Of a stretch of DNA of 64,000 nucleotides, positions 43,512 to 52,100 are shown in pieces; position 1 is the first letter of the stretch; each line of letters opens with the position of its first letter. The DNA is taken from assembly GCF_900088535.1 (NCBI RefSeq), contig NZ_LT578417.1, positions 1,364,001 through 1,428,000 on the forward strand. The letters are read 5' to 3'. Position numbers and translations under genes: made by a program. The notes under the pieces are model-generated. The model did no database searches. It was given only the letters and a program-made list of their open reading frames with translations, and was not told the DNA's origin. Origin of the DNA: Cyanobium sp. NIES-981. GTDB taxonomy: Bacteria > Cyanobacteriota > Cyanobacteriia > PCC-6307 > Cyanobiaceae.

Positions 43512-44015
43512 ATGGCCCAGCACTTGGCCAAGCCTGTCGAATCCAGCCGTCCACCCGTCCATGGGCACATCCCGGTGAGCCTGGTGCTGCATCAGGGTGA
43601 AGGTGTGTTTGTTGGTCTCTCCATGGCGGAAGCGCCCTACCTGATCGCCCTGGCCTTCCTGGAACAGAACGGCAGCCGGGCCCTGCCGCTGGGGGGCCGA
43701 TCGCTCAGCGCCGCCGCCGATCGCGAGGATCCCGGCGAGGAGGGCCATGGCCTGGCGCTCGAGCTGCTGCTGCGCATCTGGCAGCGCAGCGATGGGGGGC
43801 CGCTGCGGCGTGCCGCCGGCGACGCCAGCCTGCTGCTCGTGGTGATGCCGATGGAGGCGATGAACGCGCAGCTGCCCCAGCTGAAGGCGAGGTGGATCGC
43901 CGGGGGCGACACCGAGGCGGCACTGCAGGAGCTCCGGGCCCTGGCGTCCAGGGTCTGGAGCGTCTCGATCGCCAAGTACGAACCGGTGAGCTTCCGGCCT
44001 TACCCCGGCTCATGA
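43512..44015 (+). CDS. Hypothetical protein, parent of the duplicated fragment
   Basis: Unrecognised 167-residue soluble protein. The N-terminal half (PVSLVLHQGEGVFVGLSMAE, ALAFLEQNGSRALPLGGRSL) and the C-terminal half (MNAQLPQLKARWIAGGDTEA, ASRVWSVSIAKYEPVSF) are both ordered. A second, partial copy of the C-terminal third lies at 41871. The stop overlaps the convergent P450 stop by six bases. Confidence 0.55.
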   Translation: MAQHLAKPVESSRPPVHGHIPVSLVLHQGEGVFVGLSMAEAPYLIALAFLEQNGSRALPLGGRSLSAAADREDPGEEGHGLALELLLRIWQRSDGGPLRRAAGDASLLLVVMPMEAMNAQLPQLKARWIAGGDTEAALQELRALASRVWSVSIAKYEPVSFRPYPGS

Positions 44016-45560
44016 CCACGCTGCTGATCCCTCCGCCGCTCCCCGGCGCCGGATGCGCACGGGCATGCCGTCGGCGGGATAGATCAGCAGGTTCTGCCGC
44101 TGGTTCTCCAGCGACGCCGCGCCGTTGACCAGCTCCCAGGTGTAGTGGCGCAGCAGCTGGGCCAGCATCACCGTGGCCTCCAGCATCGCCAGATGTTCCC
44201 CGATGCAGCGGTGGGCGCCGGAGCCGAAGTCGATCATCGGGGGGGCAGGAGTGTCAGCCCCCCCCTGCTGCCAGCGTTCCGGCAGGAACTCCAGCGGCCT
44301 GGGGTAGGCCTGGGGATCCCGCCCGGCCCCCAGCATCGACCAGAGCAGCGTGGTGCCCACCGGCACCCTGCCGAGCCCGTCGAGGTTGATCGCCTTCACC
44401 ACCTGCAGGGACGTGGATCCGGAGGCCACCGAAAACAGGCGCAGCGTCTCCTTGATCACCCCCCGCACCAGATCCAGGGCACCGATGCAGGCCGGCGTCA
44501 GGCCGCCATGGCGCTCCCAGGCCCGATCCACCTCCTGCCTCACCCGGGCCAGAACGTCGGGCTGGAGGGCCAGGCAGCCGGCGGCGAAGGAGAGGGTATG
44601 GGCGGTGGTGTCGGTGCCGGCGATCAGGAATTCAATGGCCTCAGCGGTGAGGGCGTCCTGGTCGTAGCGGGGCTCCTTGGCCGCCATCCGCACCAGCAGG
44701 CACTGGCGGAACCCGGGGGTGAGGCCCGCGTCGTCGCCGGCGTTCCCATCCCGCAGGCGCAGGGCGAGGGCCACCCGGGGAGCGAGCAGATCCTCCAGCT
44801 GCCGGCGGGCATCCCAGTACCGGCGCGAGGCGCGGGTGGGAACGAACTTCATCCAGCGGCTCTCGCCGGTGGCCAGCCGCAGAAACCGGTACCCCAGCAC
44901 GCCCATGGCCTGATAGGTGCGGGCCACATCCAGCGGCGGGCCTTCCGGACTCTCCGCCCCGGGCCGCAGGGGGATGCCCAGCAGCAGGGCGGCGATGACG
45001 CGCATCGCCATCTCCACGAAGAGAGGATCCAGGGGGATCGCCTGTGCTGCCGGCGCCTGCGCAAGCCGCTCCAGAACCTGGGCGCTGGCCTGCTGGAGCA
45101 GCGGCAGATGGGCGGCGATGCTGGCGGCGGTGAACTCGGGATTCCAGGCCCGGCGGCGCCACTGCCAGGCCGGCCCGTCCTCACCGATCAGGATCGGGCC
45201 GCGCATGTCATTCCAGGCCCGCCGTGTGCCGGGGGAGCGGATCAGGCAGCCGGAGCGCATGCCCTGCACGATGGTGGTCTCGATCAGGGCCGGGCGGCTG
45301 AGCACCAGCACGGGCCTGCCGGCCCAGTACACATACGCCGGTCCATACGTCTCGCTCCAGACATGGAGGAGCTGGAAGAAGCGCTTCTGGCGCACGGCTG
45401 CCAGCACCGCCGGGATGTGGCCGAGCAGGGGCACCCCCGGCGGTGAGGGGAGCTGGCGCAGGGGAGCGAAGTGCCGGCGCCGGCGCCAGGCCCCCCAGGC
45501 CAGAAGGCCCGCCACTGCCACAGGCAACGCAGGCAGCAGCCATGGCGCCTGGGTCAGCAC
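44010..45560 (-). CDS. Cytochrome P450
   Basis: Heme-thiolate monooxygenase of 516 residues with an N-terminal membrane anchor (residues ~8-25, LLPALPVAVAGLLAWG). The P450 hallmarks are in order: I-helix LIAGTDTTAHTLSFA, K-helix ExxR in VIKETLRLFS, the meander FLPERW and heme ligand loop DFGSGAHRCIGEHLAMLE. It is of the CYP110/CYP120-like bacterial-eukaryotic type with a proline-rich hinge (LPSPPGVPLLGHI). The start is GTG 45560; upstream frame sequence is antisense-like. Redox partner not adjacent. Confidence 0.92.
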   Translation of the reverse strand: MLTQAPWLLPALPVAVAGLLAWGAWRRRRHFAPLRQLPSPPGVPLLGHIPAVLAAVRQKRFFQLLHVWSETYGPAYVYWAGRPVLVLSRPALIETTIVQGMRSGCLIRSPGTRRAWNDMRGPILIGEDGPAWQWRRRAWNPEFTAASIAAHLPLLQQASAQVLERLAQAPAAQAIPLDPLFVEMAMRVIAALLLGIPLRPGAESPEGPPLDVARTYQAMGVLGYRFLRLATGESRWMKFVPTRASRRYWDARRQLEDLLAPRVALALRLRDGNAGDDAGLTPGFRQCLLVRMAAKEPRYDQDALTAEAIEFLIAGTDTTAHTLSFAAGCLALQPDVLARVRQEVDRAWERHGGLTPACIGALDLVRGVIKETLRLFSVASGSTSLQVVKAINLDGLGRVPVGTTLLWSMLGAGRDPQAYPRPLEFLPERWQQGGADTPAPPMIDFGSGAHRCIGEHLAMLEATVMLAQLLRHYTWELVNGAASLENQRQNLLIYPADGMPVRIRRRGAAEGSAAWS

Positions 45561-45576
45561 GGCAGCCAGGAGCAGG

Positions 45577-46257
45577 TCATGGTCTGACGGGCCGGCTGCA
45601 GATCCAGGCGAGCCTGGCCGGTGACTGTGGATCCGGCGTGCCGGTGTAGGCGACCCAGGCTCCCGCCGGATCCTGCACCTCCAGACGTTGATCGGCGCAG
45701 CGGGCCCGCATCCGGCGCTCCCGCACCTGCCAGGCAGGCCCGTTCGCCGGACGCTGCAGCAGCACCACCGCCTGGAAGGCCACCAGCGGGCCGGCGGCGT
45801 CGGCAGCGGGAACCAGATCGGCCAGGTATTCACCGGCGCGGAGATCGGGCCGATCGACGGCCCGCACGAAGATCCAGCTCCGGCGGGCCAGCCCCTCGGG
45901 CGGCCCCTGCCGCAGCAGGGAGGCCCGCACCGACGCCCAGGCTGCCGGTTCCGCCGGGGGCGACCACGGCGCCGCTGCCGCGGGCTCCGGCTGGGCCCGA
46001 GCCACAGCCGGCAGCAGGCCCGCGACCAGCGCCAGGCTGAGCGCCCCCAGCAGGCTGGCCCCATCGCCGCGCGAGCTGCCGCCGTGCCTGCAGGCGAGGG
46101 TGGGCGGGTGTGTGGCGGCGAGCTTCCCGCTCAGGAAGCCGCACGCATCAGGCTCCACAGGGGAGAAGGCGATGTGGCGGAGGCTGCCCGCCGGCAGCAC
46201 CCTGGCGAGCGCTTCGCGCACCAACGGAAGCATGCTGCGGGGTCCGGGGTGGAACAA
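45577..46257 (-). CDS. Hypothetical secreted protein
   Basis: A protein of up to 226 residues. Around residue 70-90, GASLLGALSLALVAGLLPAVARA is a typical signal-peptide core with a cleavage-like ARA-QPEP. The first ~60 residues of the open frame are therefore probably not translated, although no ATG/GTG lies nearer in frame. The mature part (SWIFVRAVDRPDLRAGEYLA, AFQAVVLLQRP, WICSRPVRP) has two cysteines and no recognised domain. It is directly upstream of the P450 on the same strand. Confidence 0.45.
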   Translation of the reverse strand: MFHPGPRSMLPLVREALARVLPAGSLRHIAFSPVEPDACGFLSGKLAATHPPTLACRHGGSSRGDGASLLGALSLALVAGLLPAVARAQPEPAAAAPWSPPAEPAAWASVRASLLRQGPPEGLARRSWIFVRAVDRPDLRAGEYLADLVPAADAAGPLVAFQAVVLLQRPANGPAWQVRERRMRARCADQRLEVQDPAGAWVAYTGTPDPQSPARLAWICSRPVRP

Positions 46258-46442
46258 CAGGGGCCCATCATCCCGGATCAGGACCTGGTTGAAGCAGCAA
46301 CCGCGTCGTCTCCGGCTTGAGGCCGTCCTCCCGCACGGTCGGGGATGTCGGCCATCACGCCGGTGCGGCTGACGTGGCTGGGATCACGAAAGGGACGGCA
46401 CTGGATGCCCAGCCGCCCGAACGGCCATGGCGAGTGCCGGGG

Positions 46443-46721
46443 TCAGCGCAGCAGTGCTCCCAGGCCGATCTGCTGCAGGATCCCCTGGCCGGAAACGGCC
46501 TCGACCAGCACCCCGATCACGAAGCCGAGCATGGCGAGGCGCCCGTTGAGCAGCTCGGCACGGCGGTGGAAACCCCAGCCGCTGTCGCTCTCCGCACTGG
46601 CCCTGTACATCTTCGGTTCAATCACCTTGGGATCGAGCAGTTGCGAATCCTCGGAATCCCACATGCCTCCCTCAGACTCCGCATAGTTTCTCACTTTTTT
46701 TGGCTGCGTTGCTTGGGTCAT
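46443..46721 (-). CDS. High-light-inducible protein (Hli/Scp, single-helix CAB-like)
   Basis: A 92-residue photoprotective protein of thylakoid membranes that binds chlorophyll and carotenoid near photosystem II under excess light. The CAB/ELIP helix motif is [20 protein letters not shown], with the Glu, Asn and Arg ligands, preceded by WGFHRRA. The N terminus ([19 protein letters not shown]) is charged. Shine-Dalgarno GGAG lies nine bases before ATG 46721. This gene marks the organism as an oxygenic phototroph. Confidence 0.92.
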   Translation of the reverse strand: MTQATQPKKVRNYAESEGGMWDSEDSQLLDPKVIEPKMYRASAESDSGWGFHRRAELLNGRLAMLGFVIGVLVEAVSGQGILQQIGLGALLR

Positions 46722-47157
46722 GACGATCATCTCCGCTGATGAAATTGTTGGAATTGGGCCCGAATCACCGGCCTGAACAAAAAGAAGAGCAGCGAAGCGA
46801 TCCCCGATGGCCTCCCTGACCATGGCAATCGCCGCTGAATCCAATGGCGGATGCCAGACGCGTTGGCTTGGACACGCGCTGGGTTGAACACCCAATGGAT
46901 TGAACACGCGATGGATTCAATACGCGATGGATTCGATACGCGTTGAACCGGATCTGTTCCTGCTTCTTCTCCCTGGCATCAACATAGACGGCATTTCCCG
47001 GATCGACTGAAATCCAACCGGCGCCATGCAGCCCGGGACGGATGACCGCCTGTCGATTTCAGCGCCGGCGGCCGTTTCTCACCGCTGGGGGTACGGAGAT
47101 CCGTCCGGCAGGTCGAGGGGCCGCCCAGAGAGCCACTCCCTGCTGGCCAACAGGCCG
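46722..47157. other. Intergenic region upstream of hli with tandem repeat
   Basis: 436 bases between the Hli start and the Ig-like gene stop. It contains the 16-bp tandem repeat listed separately. No supported gene otherwise; open frames here lack any family character. Confidence 0.5.
46860..46951. repeat. 16-bp tandem repeat, five and a half units
   Basis: Units are GCGTTGGCTTGGACAC, GCGCTGGGTTGAACAC, CCAATGGATTGAACAC, GCGATGGATTCAATAC, GCGATGGATTCGATAC and a partial GCGTTGAACCGG. They lie ~140 bases upstream of the hli start. The period is the same as in the cysT-cysW repeat but the sequence is unrelated. Confidence 0.85.
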
Positions 47158-48669
47158 TCAGGCAATGAAGAGCGCAATGCCGGAGGGAGACTGATCGCGG
47201 TTCCCCGTGCCGTCATAGGCCGCCGCACTGACGTTGTAAGCACCCGGATAGCCCGTGGCATCCCAGGACCAGATCCACGTGCCGTCTGCCTCGAGCAGGG
47301 CCTGATTCTCCACCCGCGTCGGGGTGAAGGCCTGGATGGCGCCGTTCCAGTATTCATAGGGCACCGAACTGTTGCCGGTGGAGCGCGCCACGGTGACACG
47401 TACCTCCACTGGAGCGAAGTTGTCGGAGGCCGTGCCCTCGATCTCCACGATCCCCTGGGGCAGGGTGTCGCTGCTGAGTGGACGGACGATCACGGTGTCA
47501 GGGCGAATGGTGTCGCCGACCGGGATGGTGGAGAAGGGCACGACGACGGTCTCTCCCCTGGAACGTGGGAAGAGGCGGGCGATGCGGGGCGTGAAGCTGG
47601 CCTGGTAGGAGCCTGAACCGCCCAGGGCGGCAGCCTGAAGCACATCGAAGCTGAACGACCAGGCGGAGCGCCAGCTGAGGCTGTCATCAATACTGGCCTC
47701 GGCTGGCGAGGCGGTCGTCGACCAGTCGTTTTGCGCGGCGTCCCAGCGGGTGCCGCGCTCCAGGTCTTCCACCACCACCTCCAGGCGCACCGATCCGTGG
47801 TTGCGGTTGCGCACGAAGCCCAGAAACTCAACCGACGCCGCCTGGCCCTGGGAGCCGGGCTGGGGAGCGAGCACATCCACCGCGGGCGGACCGAAGTCAG
47901 CCAGGAAGGTGCGTGTCTGCTCGCTGAGGTTGGCCGCCGCGTCCCAGGCGGCCACCTCCAGGAGATAGGAGCCTGACCCGAACGCACCGCCAAGGAAGCG
48001 GTACGACCAGCTCTCCCCCTGCACTGGCACCTCGATCGACACCCGCCGATCGCGCCACCAGCCGGCCGGATCCCACCACAGTCCACTGACGCGGTCCTGA
48101 ACTGCGATCCGCAGGCCCAGCAGGTTGTCGCCGGGATCCCTCACGCTTCCCCGGATCCGGGCCACCGGGATGGCCGCCACGCCTCCGGCCACTGGGGACT
48201 CGATGGTCACCACCGGCTCGCGGCTGTCGATACTGAAGCTGGCCTGCGCGGTCGCCGTGCGGATGGGTCCCAGGGTGCGCCTGGCCTTCAGCTCCACCTG
48301 GACGCTGTACTCCCCATCGGGGAACAGGGCCAGGTCCAGCTGGCGGCTGTTGGGCACGGCCGTGACCCAGGACGCCGAGCGGAACACACCGGGCATGGAT
48401 GCCCAGCTGAAGGCCGACTCCCCGGTGTCGGGATCGATGGGGCCGCCGCAGTCCCAGAAGCGGGCCTCGGAGGTGAACGATTCCGATGGGGGATGCCAGA
48501 AGAGCCCGGTGGCGAGCTGCTCGATCCGCCAGCCCAGCCCCAGGAGTGTCGGGATTGCGGGAGTCAAGGGGCTCATGGAGGCGGAGTAGGTCCCGCTGAA
48601 GACCGTGCGACTCCGGGGTTGGAGCACCGCATCGGGTGCAGGCACGTCGATGGAGAGGCTGAGTTGCAT
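47158..48669 (-). CDS. Ig-like repeat surface/extracellular protein
   Basis: A 503-residue protein built of about four beta-sandwich repeats (Big/fibronectin-like). Each ends in a similar strand: WSYRFLGGAFGSGSYLLEVA then AWDAAANLSEQ; GGSGSYQASF; WIWSWDATGYPGAYNVSAAA then YDGTGNRDQSP. Repeat starts resemble PVVTIESPVAGG and PAVDVLAPQPGSQG. No signal peptide is visible, so export might use a type I or other route. Such repeats occur in adhesins and in chain-like extracellular proteins. Function not assignable. Confidence 0.65.
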   Translation of the reverse strand: MQLSLSIDVPAPDAVLQPRSRTVFSGTYSASMSPLTPAIPTLLGLGWRIEQLATGLFWHPPSESFTSEARFWDCGGPIDPDTGESAFSWASMPGVFRSASWVTAVPNSRQLDLALFPDGEYSVQVELKARRTLGPIRTATAQASFSIDSREPVVTIESPVAGGVAAIPVARIRGSVRDPGDNLLGLRIAVQDRVSGLWWDPAGWWRDRRVSIEVPVQGESWSYRFLGGAFGSGSYLLEVAAWDAAANLSEQTRTFLADFGPPAVDVLAPQPGSQGQAASVEFLGFVRNRNHGSVRLEVVVEDLERGTRWDAAQNDWSTTASPAEASIDDSLSWRSAWSFSFDVLQAAALGGSGSYQASFTPRIARLFPRSRGETVVVPFSTIPVGDTIRPDTVIVRPLSSDTLPQGIVEIEGTASDNFAPVEVRVTVARSTGNSSVPYEYWNGAIQAFTPTRVENQALLEADGTWIWSWDATGYPGAYNVSAAAYDGTGNRDQSPSGIALFIA

Positions 48670-48773
48670 CGCGCACCTGCCGCACAGGGGACCCCGCCCG
48701 GTTCCCCAGACGCGATGGCTTCAACGTAGTCATTCCCGCGGTCGCCGCCCTCGCGATCACGGGGCAGCGGCCG

Positions 48774-49163
48774 TCAGCCCCGGGCAGGGCTCACCGCGGG
48801 ACGGTTCAGCACCAGCAGCAGCACTCCCACCACGATCAGGGCCGGGATGTCGCCGAACAGGTTGGCCTGCTCCATCGGATCGCGCAGGGCCTGCACCAGC
48901 ATCACCAGGCCATGCACCAGGCTCGACCAGCCGGCGAAACCGATCAGGCTGCGGTGCTCGGCCGGCGCCCGGGCGGCCAGCAGCAGGAACACCCCCAGCA
49001 CGGCGAAGGTGGCGAGGATCATCTGCTCGTATTCGGCCTGGCGCGGCATCCACATGAAGCCATCGGGCCAGAGCACCGTGAGCGGATAGAGGCCGAAGGT
49101 GTACACAAGGCCCACGGCGATCAGGGCGATCCGCAGGGCCCTGTCCGGGTTGGGGGCGTTCAT
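48774..49163 (-). CDS. Small four-TM membrane protein of unknown function
   Basis: 129 residues with four hydrophobic segments: RIALIAVGLVYTFGLYPLTV, MILATFAVLGVFLLLAA, GWSSLVHGLVMLVQAL and IPALIVVGVLLLVLN. It resembles uncharacterised DUF6632-like proteins by eye. No operon partner. Confidence 0.55.
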   Translation of the reverse strand: MNAPNPDRALRIALIAVGLVYTFGLYPLTVLWPDGFMWMPRQAEYEQMILATFAVLGVFLLLAARAPAEHRSLIGFAGWSSLVHGLVMLVQALRDPMEQANLFGDIPALIVVGVLLLVLNRPAVSPARG

Positions 49164-49229
49164 GGGTCCTGCCTCCTGGAGCTGCGGTCCGCCGGGTGAC
49201 CCATTCCTTAGCCACTGCCACGCCGGGCG

Positions 49230-50396
49230 TCAGCGGTTCGGGCTGCCGGCCGGCTCGATGGCCTGCTGCCGCAGGGCGCTCACCACGCCCTGGCGCTTGA
49301 GGGCGCTGATCGCCCGGTCAATCCGGGCGGCGGTGGCCGCCGGCAGGGCCGGGGAGAAGACGAACGCCTGGGATTCGGGGCGGATCCCCTGCAGAGCCAG
49401 GGTGGGCCGGGCGCCCTGCAGCGGCGCGTGAATCAGCAGATAGCGCAGCTGCAGGGTGTCGCCCAGCAGAGCATCGAGGCGGCGGGACACCAACAGATCC
49501 ATGCCCGAGCGGAGGTTGGCCAGGGGCACGACCGTGACCTTCGCACCGCGGCCGCCGGCATTGAGCTCCTGCAGCAGCGCCTCGCTCACGGTGCCGCCCC
49601 GCACCCCCACCCGCAGACCACGCAGATCGCCCTCGGAGCGGATCCGGGCAGCGGGGGTGCCCTGCACCTGGCGGGCCACGTTCACGGTGAGGTAGCCCAC
49701 CAGCAGCGAGGCGGACACGATCCGCACCAGATAGGCCAGCAGCACGATGGCGTTGCCACGGCTGGTGGTCGCCACGGTGTTGCTGCCGGGCCCGGTGGCG
49801 AGCACCTGGAACAGGGCGATGAAGCTGCGCCGGCGACCCCGGCTCAGGGTCTGGGGCTGGGCGGGGTAGTGCTCCACGCGCCAGGTGAGCAGGGCCAGCA
49901 GCCCGATCGCCGCCAGGTAGCCACCCAGCAGCTGCAGCAGGGTGGGGGTGAACAGCGCCAGCAGGAAGGAGCGGCCCAGGTCCAGGCGGCTCTGCAGCAC
50001 CATCACCGCCAGCCCGTCCTCCTGAAAAGGCAGGCTGAAGCGGTACCGCGCCAGGCGGTCGGGCGACACGTTGATGCAGCCCACCGCCACATCGAGCGCG
50101 CCGTTGCGGCTGGCCTCCAACATCGCCTGCACCGACGGCCACCCCGAGAGCACAGAGGGGAGCTGCTCACGGGTGGCGATCCGGCTCCACAGCTCCACGG
50201 ACAGGCCGCGCCAGTCGCCGGCTTCGCGGTAGCTGCAGGGGGGCGCCCCATCCACCACCCCCACCCGCAGCACCGGTGGCGGCGACGCCACCCGATTCTC
50301 CGGCTCCACCGCAGCGGCACGGGGGGGCAGAGCCGCGGGCATGACCAGGAGCAAGGCCAGAGGGGTGACCAGCGCCAGCAGTCCGCGGGATGCCAT
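49230..50396 (-). CDS. Prokaryotic ionotropic-receptor-like protein (GluR0 type)
   Basis: A 388-residue protein in which a periplasmic amino-acid-binding domain is split by a membrane module. After a signal peptide (LLALVTPLALLLVMPAALPP), lobe S1 is VLRVGVVDGAPPCSYREAGD to SLPFQEDGLAVMVL. TM1 follows (~170-190), a pore-loop-like segment (SFIALFQVLATGPGSNTVAT), TM2 (NAIVLLAYLVRIVSASLLVG), and lobe S2 (DLRGLRVGVRGGTVSEALLQ). The order S1-TM-P-TM-S2 is that of GluR0-type channels, but the K+ selectivity filter TVGYG is not present. It may be a receptor or a channel of other selectivity. Confidence 0.72.
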   Translation of the reverse strand: MASRGLLALVTPLALLLVMPAALPPRAAAVEPENRVASPPPVLRVGVVDGAPPCSYREAGDWRGLSVELWSRIATREQLPSVLSGWPSVQAMLEASRNGALDVAVGCINVSPDRLARYRFSLPFQEDGLAVMVLQSRLDLGRSFLLALFTPTLLQLLGGYLAAIGLLALLTWRVEHYPAQPQTLSRGRRRSFIALFQVLATGPGSNTVATTSRGNAIVLLAYLVRIVSASLLVGYLTVNVARQVQGTPAARIRSEGDLRGLRVGVRGGTVSEALLQELNAGGRGAKVTVVPLANLRSGMDLLVSRRLDALLGDTLQLRYLLIHAPLQGARPTLALQGIRPESQAFVFSPALPAATAARIDRAISALKRQGVVSALRQQAIEPAGSPNR

Positions 50397-50449
50397 CGCG
50401 GAAGTCTGCCCGAACCGCAGGGCCCCGTTCCCAGAGCCGAGGCTCCTGG

Positions 50450-50734
50450 CTAGCTGTCGTGATGGCGGATCTGCTCGATGGCGCTGTCGTGCAGGCGCTG
50501 CTCGTGGTCGCGCCGGGCCGCCCACACCTGCTCCTGGTGGGCCGCGTTGGCGGTGCCCTCGGGGTGCTGGTGCTCGCTCACCTCGGCGAGCTCGGGGCGG
50601 TAGGCCCTGTGCTCCTCCTCGTGGTGCCGGGCCCAGGCCACGAATTCAGGGCTGGCCTGAGCGCGGGTGGGGGAGCCGTCCGGGGAGCCGTCTGGAGTGC
50701 CGTCAGACGTGGCTTCAGTCATGGGTTCGGTCAT
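50450..50734 (-). CDS. Small acidic, His-rich hypothetical protein
   Basis: 94 residues: a Thr/Asp/Gly-rich N terminus with a short repeat (GTPDGSPDGSPT) and a helical part with many His and Glu (ARHHEEEHRAYRPELAEVSE, HEQRLHDSAIEQIRHHDS). Start at ATG 50734. No known family. Confidence 0.45.
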   Translation of the reverse strand: MTEPMTEATSDGTPDGSPDGSPTRAQASPEFVAWARHHEEEHRAYRPELAEVSEHQHPEGTANAAHQEQVWAARRDHEQRLHDSAIEQIRHHDS

Positions 50735-50871
50735 CGCCGCTGCAGGGATTACCTCGTCTTCAACGTAGACAGCACCGTCCGGCGGGCGCCACGGCCCGGC
50801 ATGAGGAGATGTGAACCCCTGCAAGGCGCCCCCCAGGGCCCTCCCTACGTTTGAGCCGGCCTCTCCAGCCC

Positions 50872-51600
50872 ATGGTTCAGCCTTCCCGCCCCGGTGCGCC
50901 CAGCATGCGCCCGACTGTGGCTCCCCGCGAGCAGGCCCGCCTGGAGGCGCTGAAGGGGTACCGCGTTCTCGATACGGCCCCCGAGCAGTCGTACGACGAC
51001 ATCACCTTGCTGGCCACCCAGCTCTGCTCCGTGCCGATCGCCTTGATCAGCCTGGTGGATGCCGAGCGTCAGTGGTTCAAATCCAGGGTGGGCGTGGATG
51101 TGAGCGAAACGAGCCGGGATGTGTCGTTCTGCGCCCACGCCATCCAGGGCGAGGAGCCCCTCGTGGTGCGGGACGCCCGTGAGGACGAACGCTTCCGGGA
51201 CAACCCCCTGGTGACCCGTGCCCCCCACATCGTGTTCTATGCCGGGGTGCCCCTGTGCACCCCGGATGGCTTCAGGATCGGCACCCTCTGCGTGATCGAT
51301 CACCAGCCCCGGGACCTCAGCGACGCGCAACTCCGCTCCCTGGAGGCGCTGGCCCGGCAGGTGGTGCTGCAGCTGGAACTGAAACGGGTGTCCGATCAGC
51401 TCGCCGGCGCCCTCCAGCGCATCGATGTGATGGAGGCGCTGATCCCGATCTGCTCCTACTGCAAGGGCATCCGCAACGACGAGGGCTACTGGGGAACCGT
51501 GGAAGCGTTCATCAAGAGCCACGACAACGTCGAGTTCTCCCACGGCGTGTGCGAGGCCTGCATGGCGAAGCACTTCCCGGAGGTGCCGCCGCTGCCGTGA
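50872..51600 (+). CDS. GAF-domain sensor protein with C-terminal Cys motif
   Basis: 242 residues. The GAF domain (~25-170) has ALKGYRVLDTAPEQSYDDIT, IALISLVDAERQWFKSRVG, SFCAHAI and FYAGVPLCTPDGFRIGTLCV. A short coiled coil leads to a C-terminal module LIPICSYCKGIRNDEGYWGT, FSHGVCEACMAKHFPE with two CxxC pairs, seen at the ends of many GAF/PAS signalling proteins. No output domain (kinase, GGDEF) is attached. Ligand unknown. Confidence 0.82.
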   Translation: MVQPSRPGAPSMRPTVAPREQARLEALKGYRVLDTAPEQSYDDITLLATQLCSVPIALISLVDAERQWFKSRVGVDVSETSRDVSFCAHAIQGEEPLVVRDAREDERFRDNPLVTRAPHIVFYAGVPLCTPDGFRIGTLCVIDHQPRDLSDAQLRSLEALARQVVLQLELKRVSDQLAGALQRIDVMEALIPICSYCKGIRNDEGYWGTVEAFIKSHDNVEFSHGVCEACMAKHFPEVPPLP

Positions 51601-51668
51601 GCCCCTGCGGCAGAAATCCGGCGGGCCTACCGGTACCAGAGGATGGCAGCAACGTCTCGACCCACACG

Positions 51669-52091
51669 ATGGTCCAGCCCTGGCCCATGCTGCTGGCTCT
51701 GCTGGCGGCCCCGCTACTGCCTCTGCAGGGGGTGGCCCGGGCGGCGGAGACTCCGTGCAGCGATGCCCAGTCCACGGTGGAGGCAACCCGCTGCCTGATC
51801 CAGGTCCTTGAGGCCGTGGACCGGAGTCTTGAGACGGCCCTCATGGGCGTCGCCACGGAGGCCGCCGGCGTACCCAGCGATACCTTTCAGAGCCTCTGGC
51901 GCGACAACCTCACGAACTTCTACCGCACAAGTGCGGACCCGAAGGAGCAGGCCGAGGCCTTCCGCAGTGAACGCCGAAAGGTATGCGGCTACGCCAAGTC
52001 GATGGCATTCCAGGGCACCGGCTACGGCATCTTCACCACCAGCTGCGAGATCGAGCTCACGGAAACCTTGCTCAAGCAGTTCGCCCCCTGA
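51669..52091 (+). CDS. Secreted LprI/DUF1311-like protein
   Basis: 140 residues with a signal peptide (MLLALLAAPLLPLQGVARA-AET). The mature part follows the LprI-like pattern C....T..AT.C......D..L with CSDAQSTVEATRCLIQVLEA and two further cysteines (VCGYAKS, TTSCEIE). Some family members inhibit lysozyme. The assignment is tentative. Confidence 0.5.
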   Translation: MVQPWPMLLALLAAPLLPLQGVARAAETPCSDAQSTVEATRCLIQVLEAVDRSLETALMGVATEAAGVPSDTFQSLWRDNLTNFYRTSADPKEQAEAFRSERRKVCGYAKSMAFQGTGYGIFTTSCEIELTETLLKQFAP

Positions 52092-52100
52092 GCTGCAACG

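Noticed and set aside
46860-46951. CRISPR array
   Set aside because: Units are 16 bp, contiguous and without spacers. No cas genes are in the window. The same holds for the cysT-cysW repeat.
47026-47616. 196-residue plus-strand frame opposite the Ig-like gene
   Set aside because: Complement of a repeat-rich real gene; no motif.
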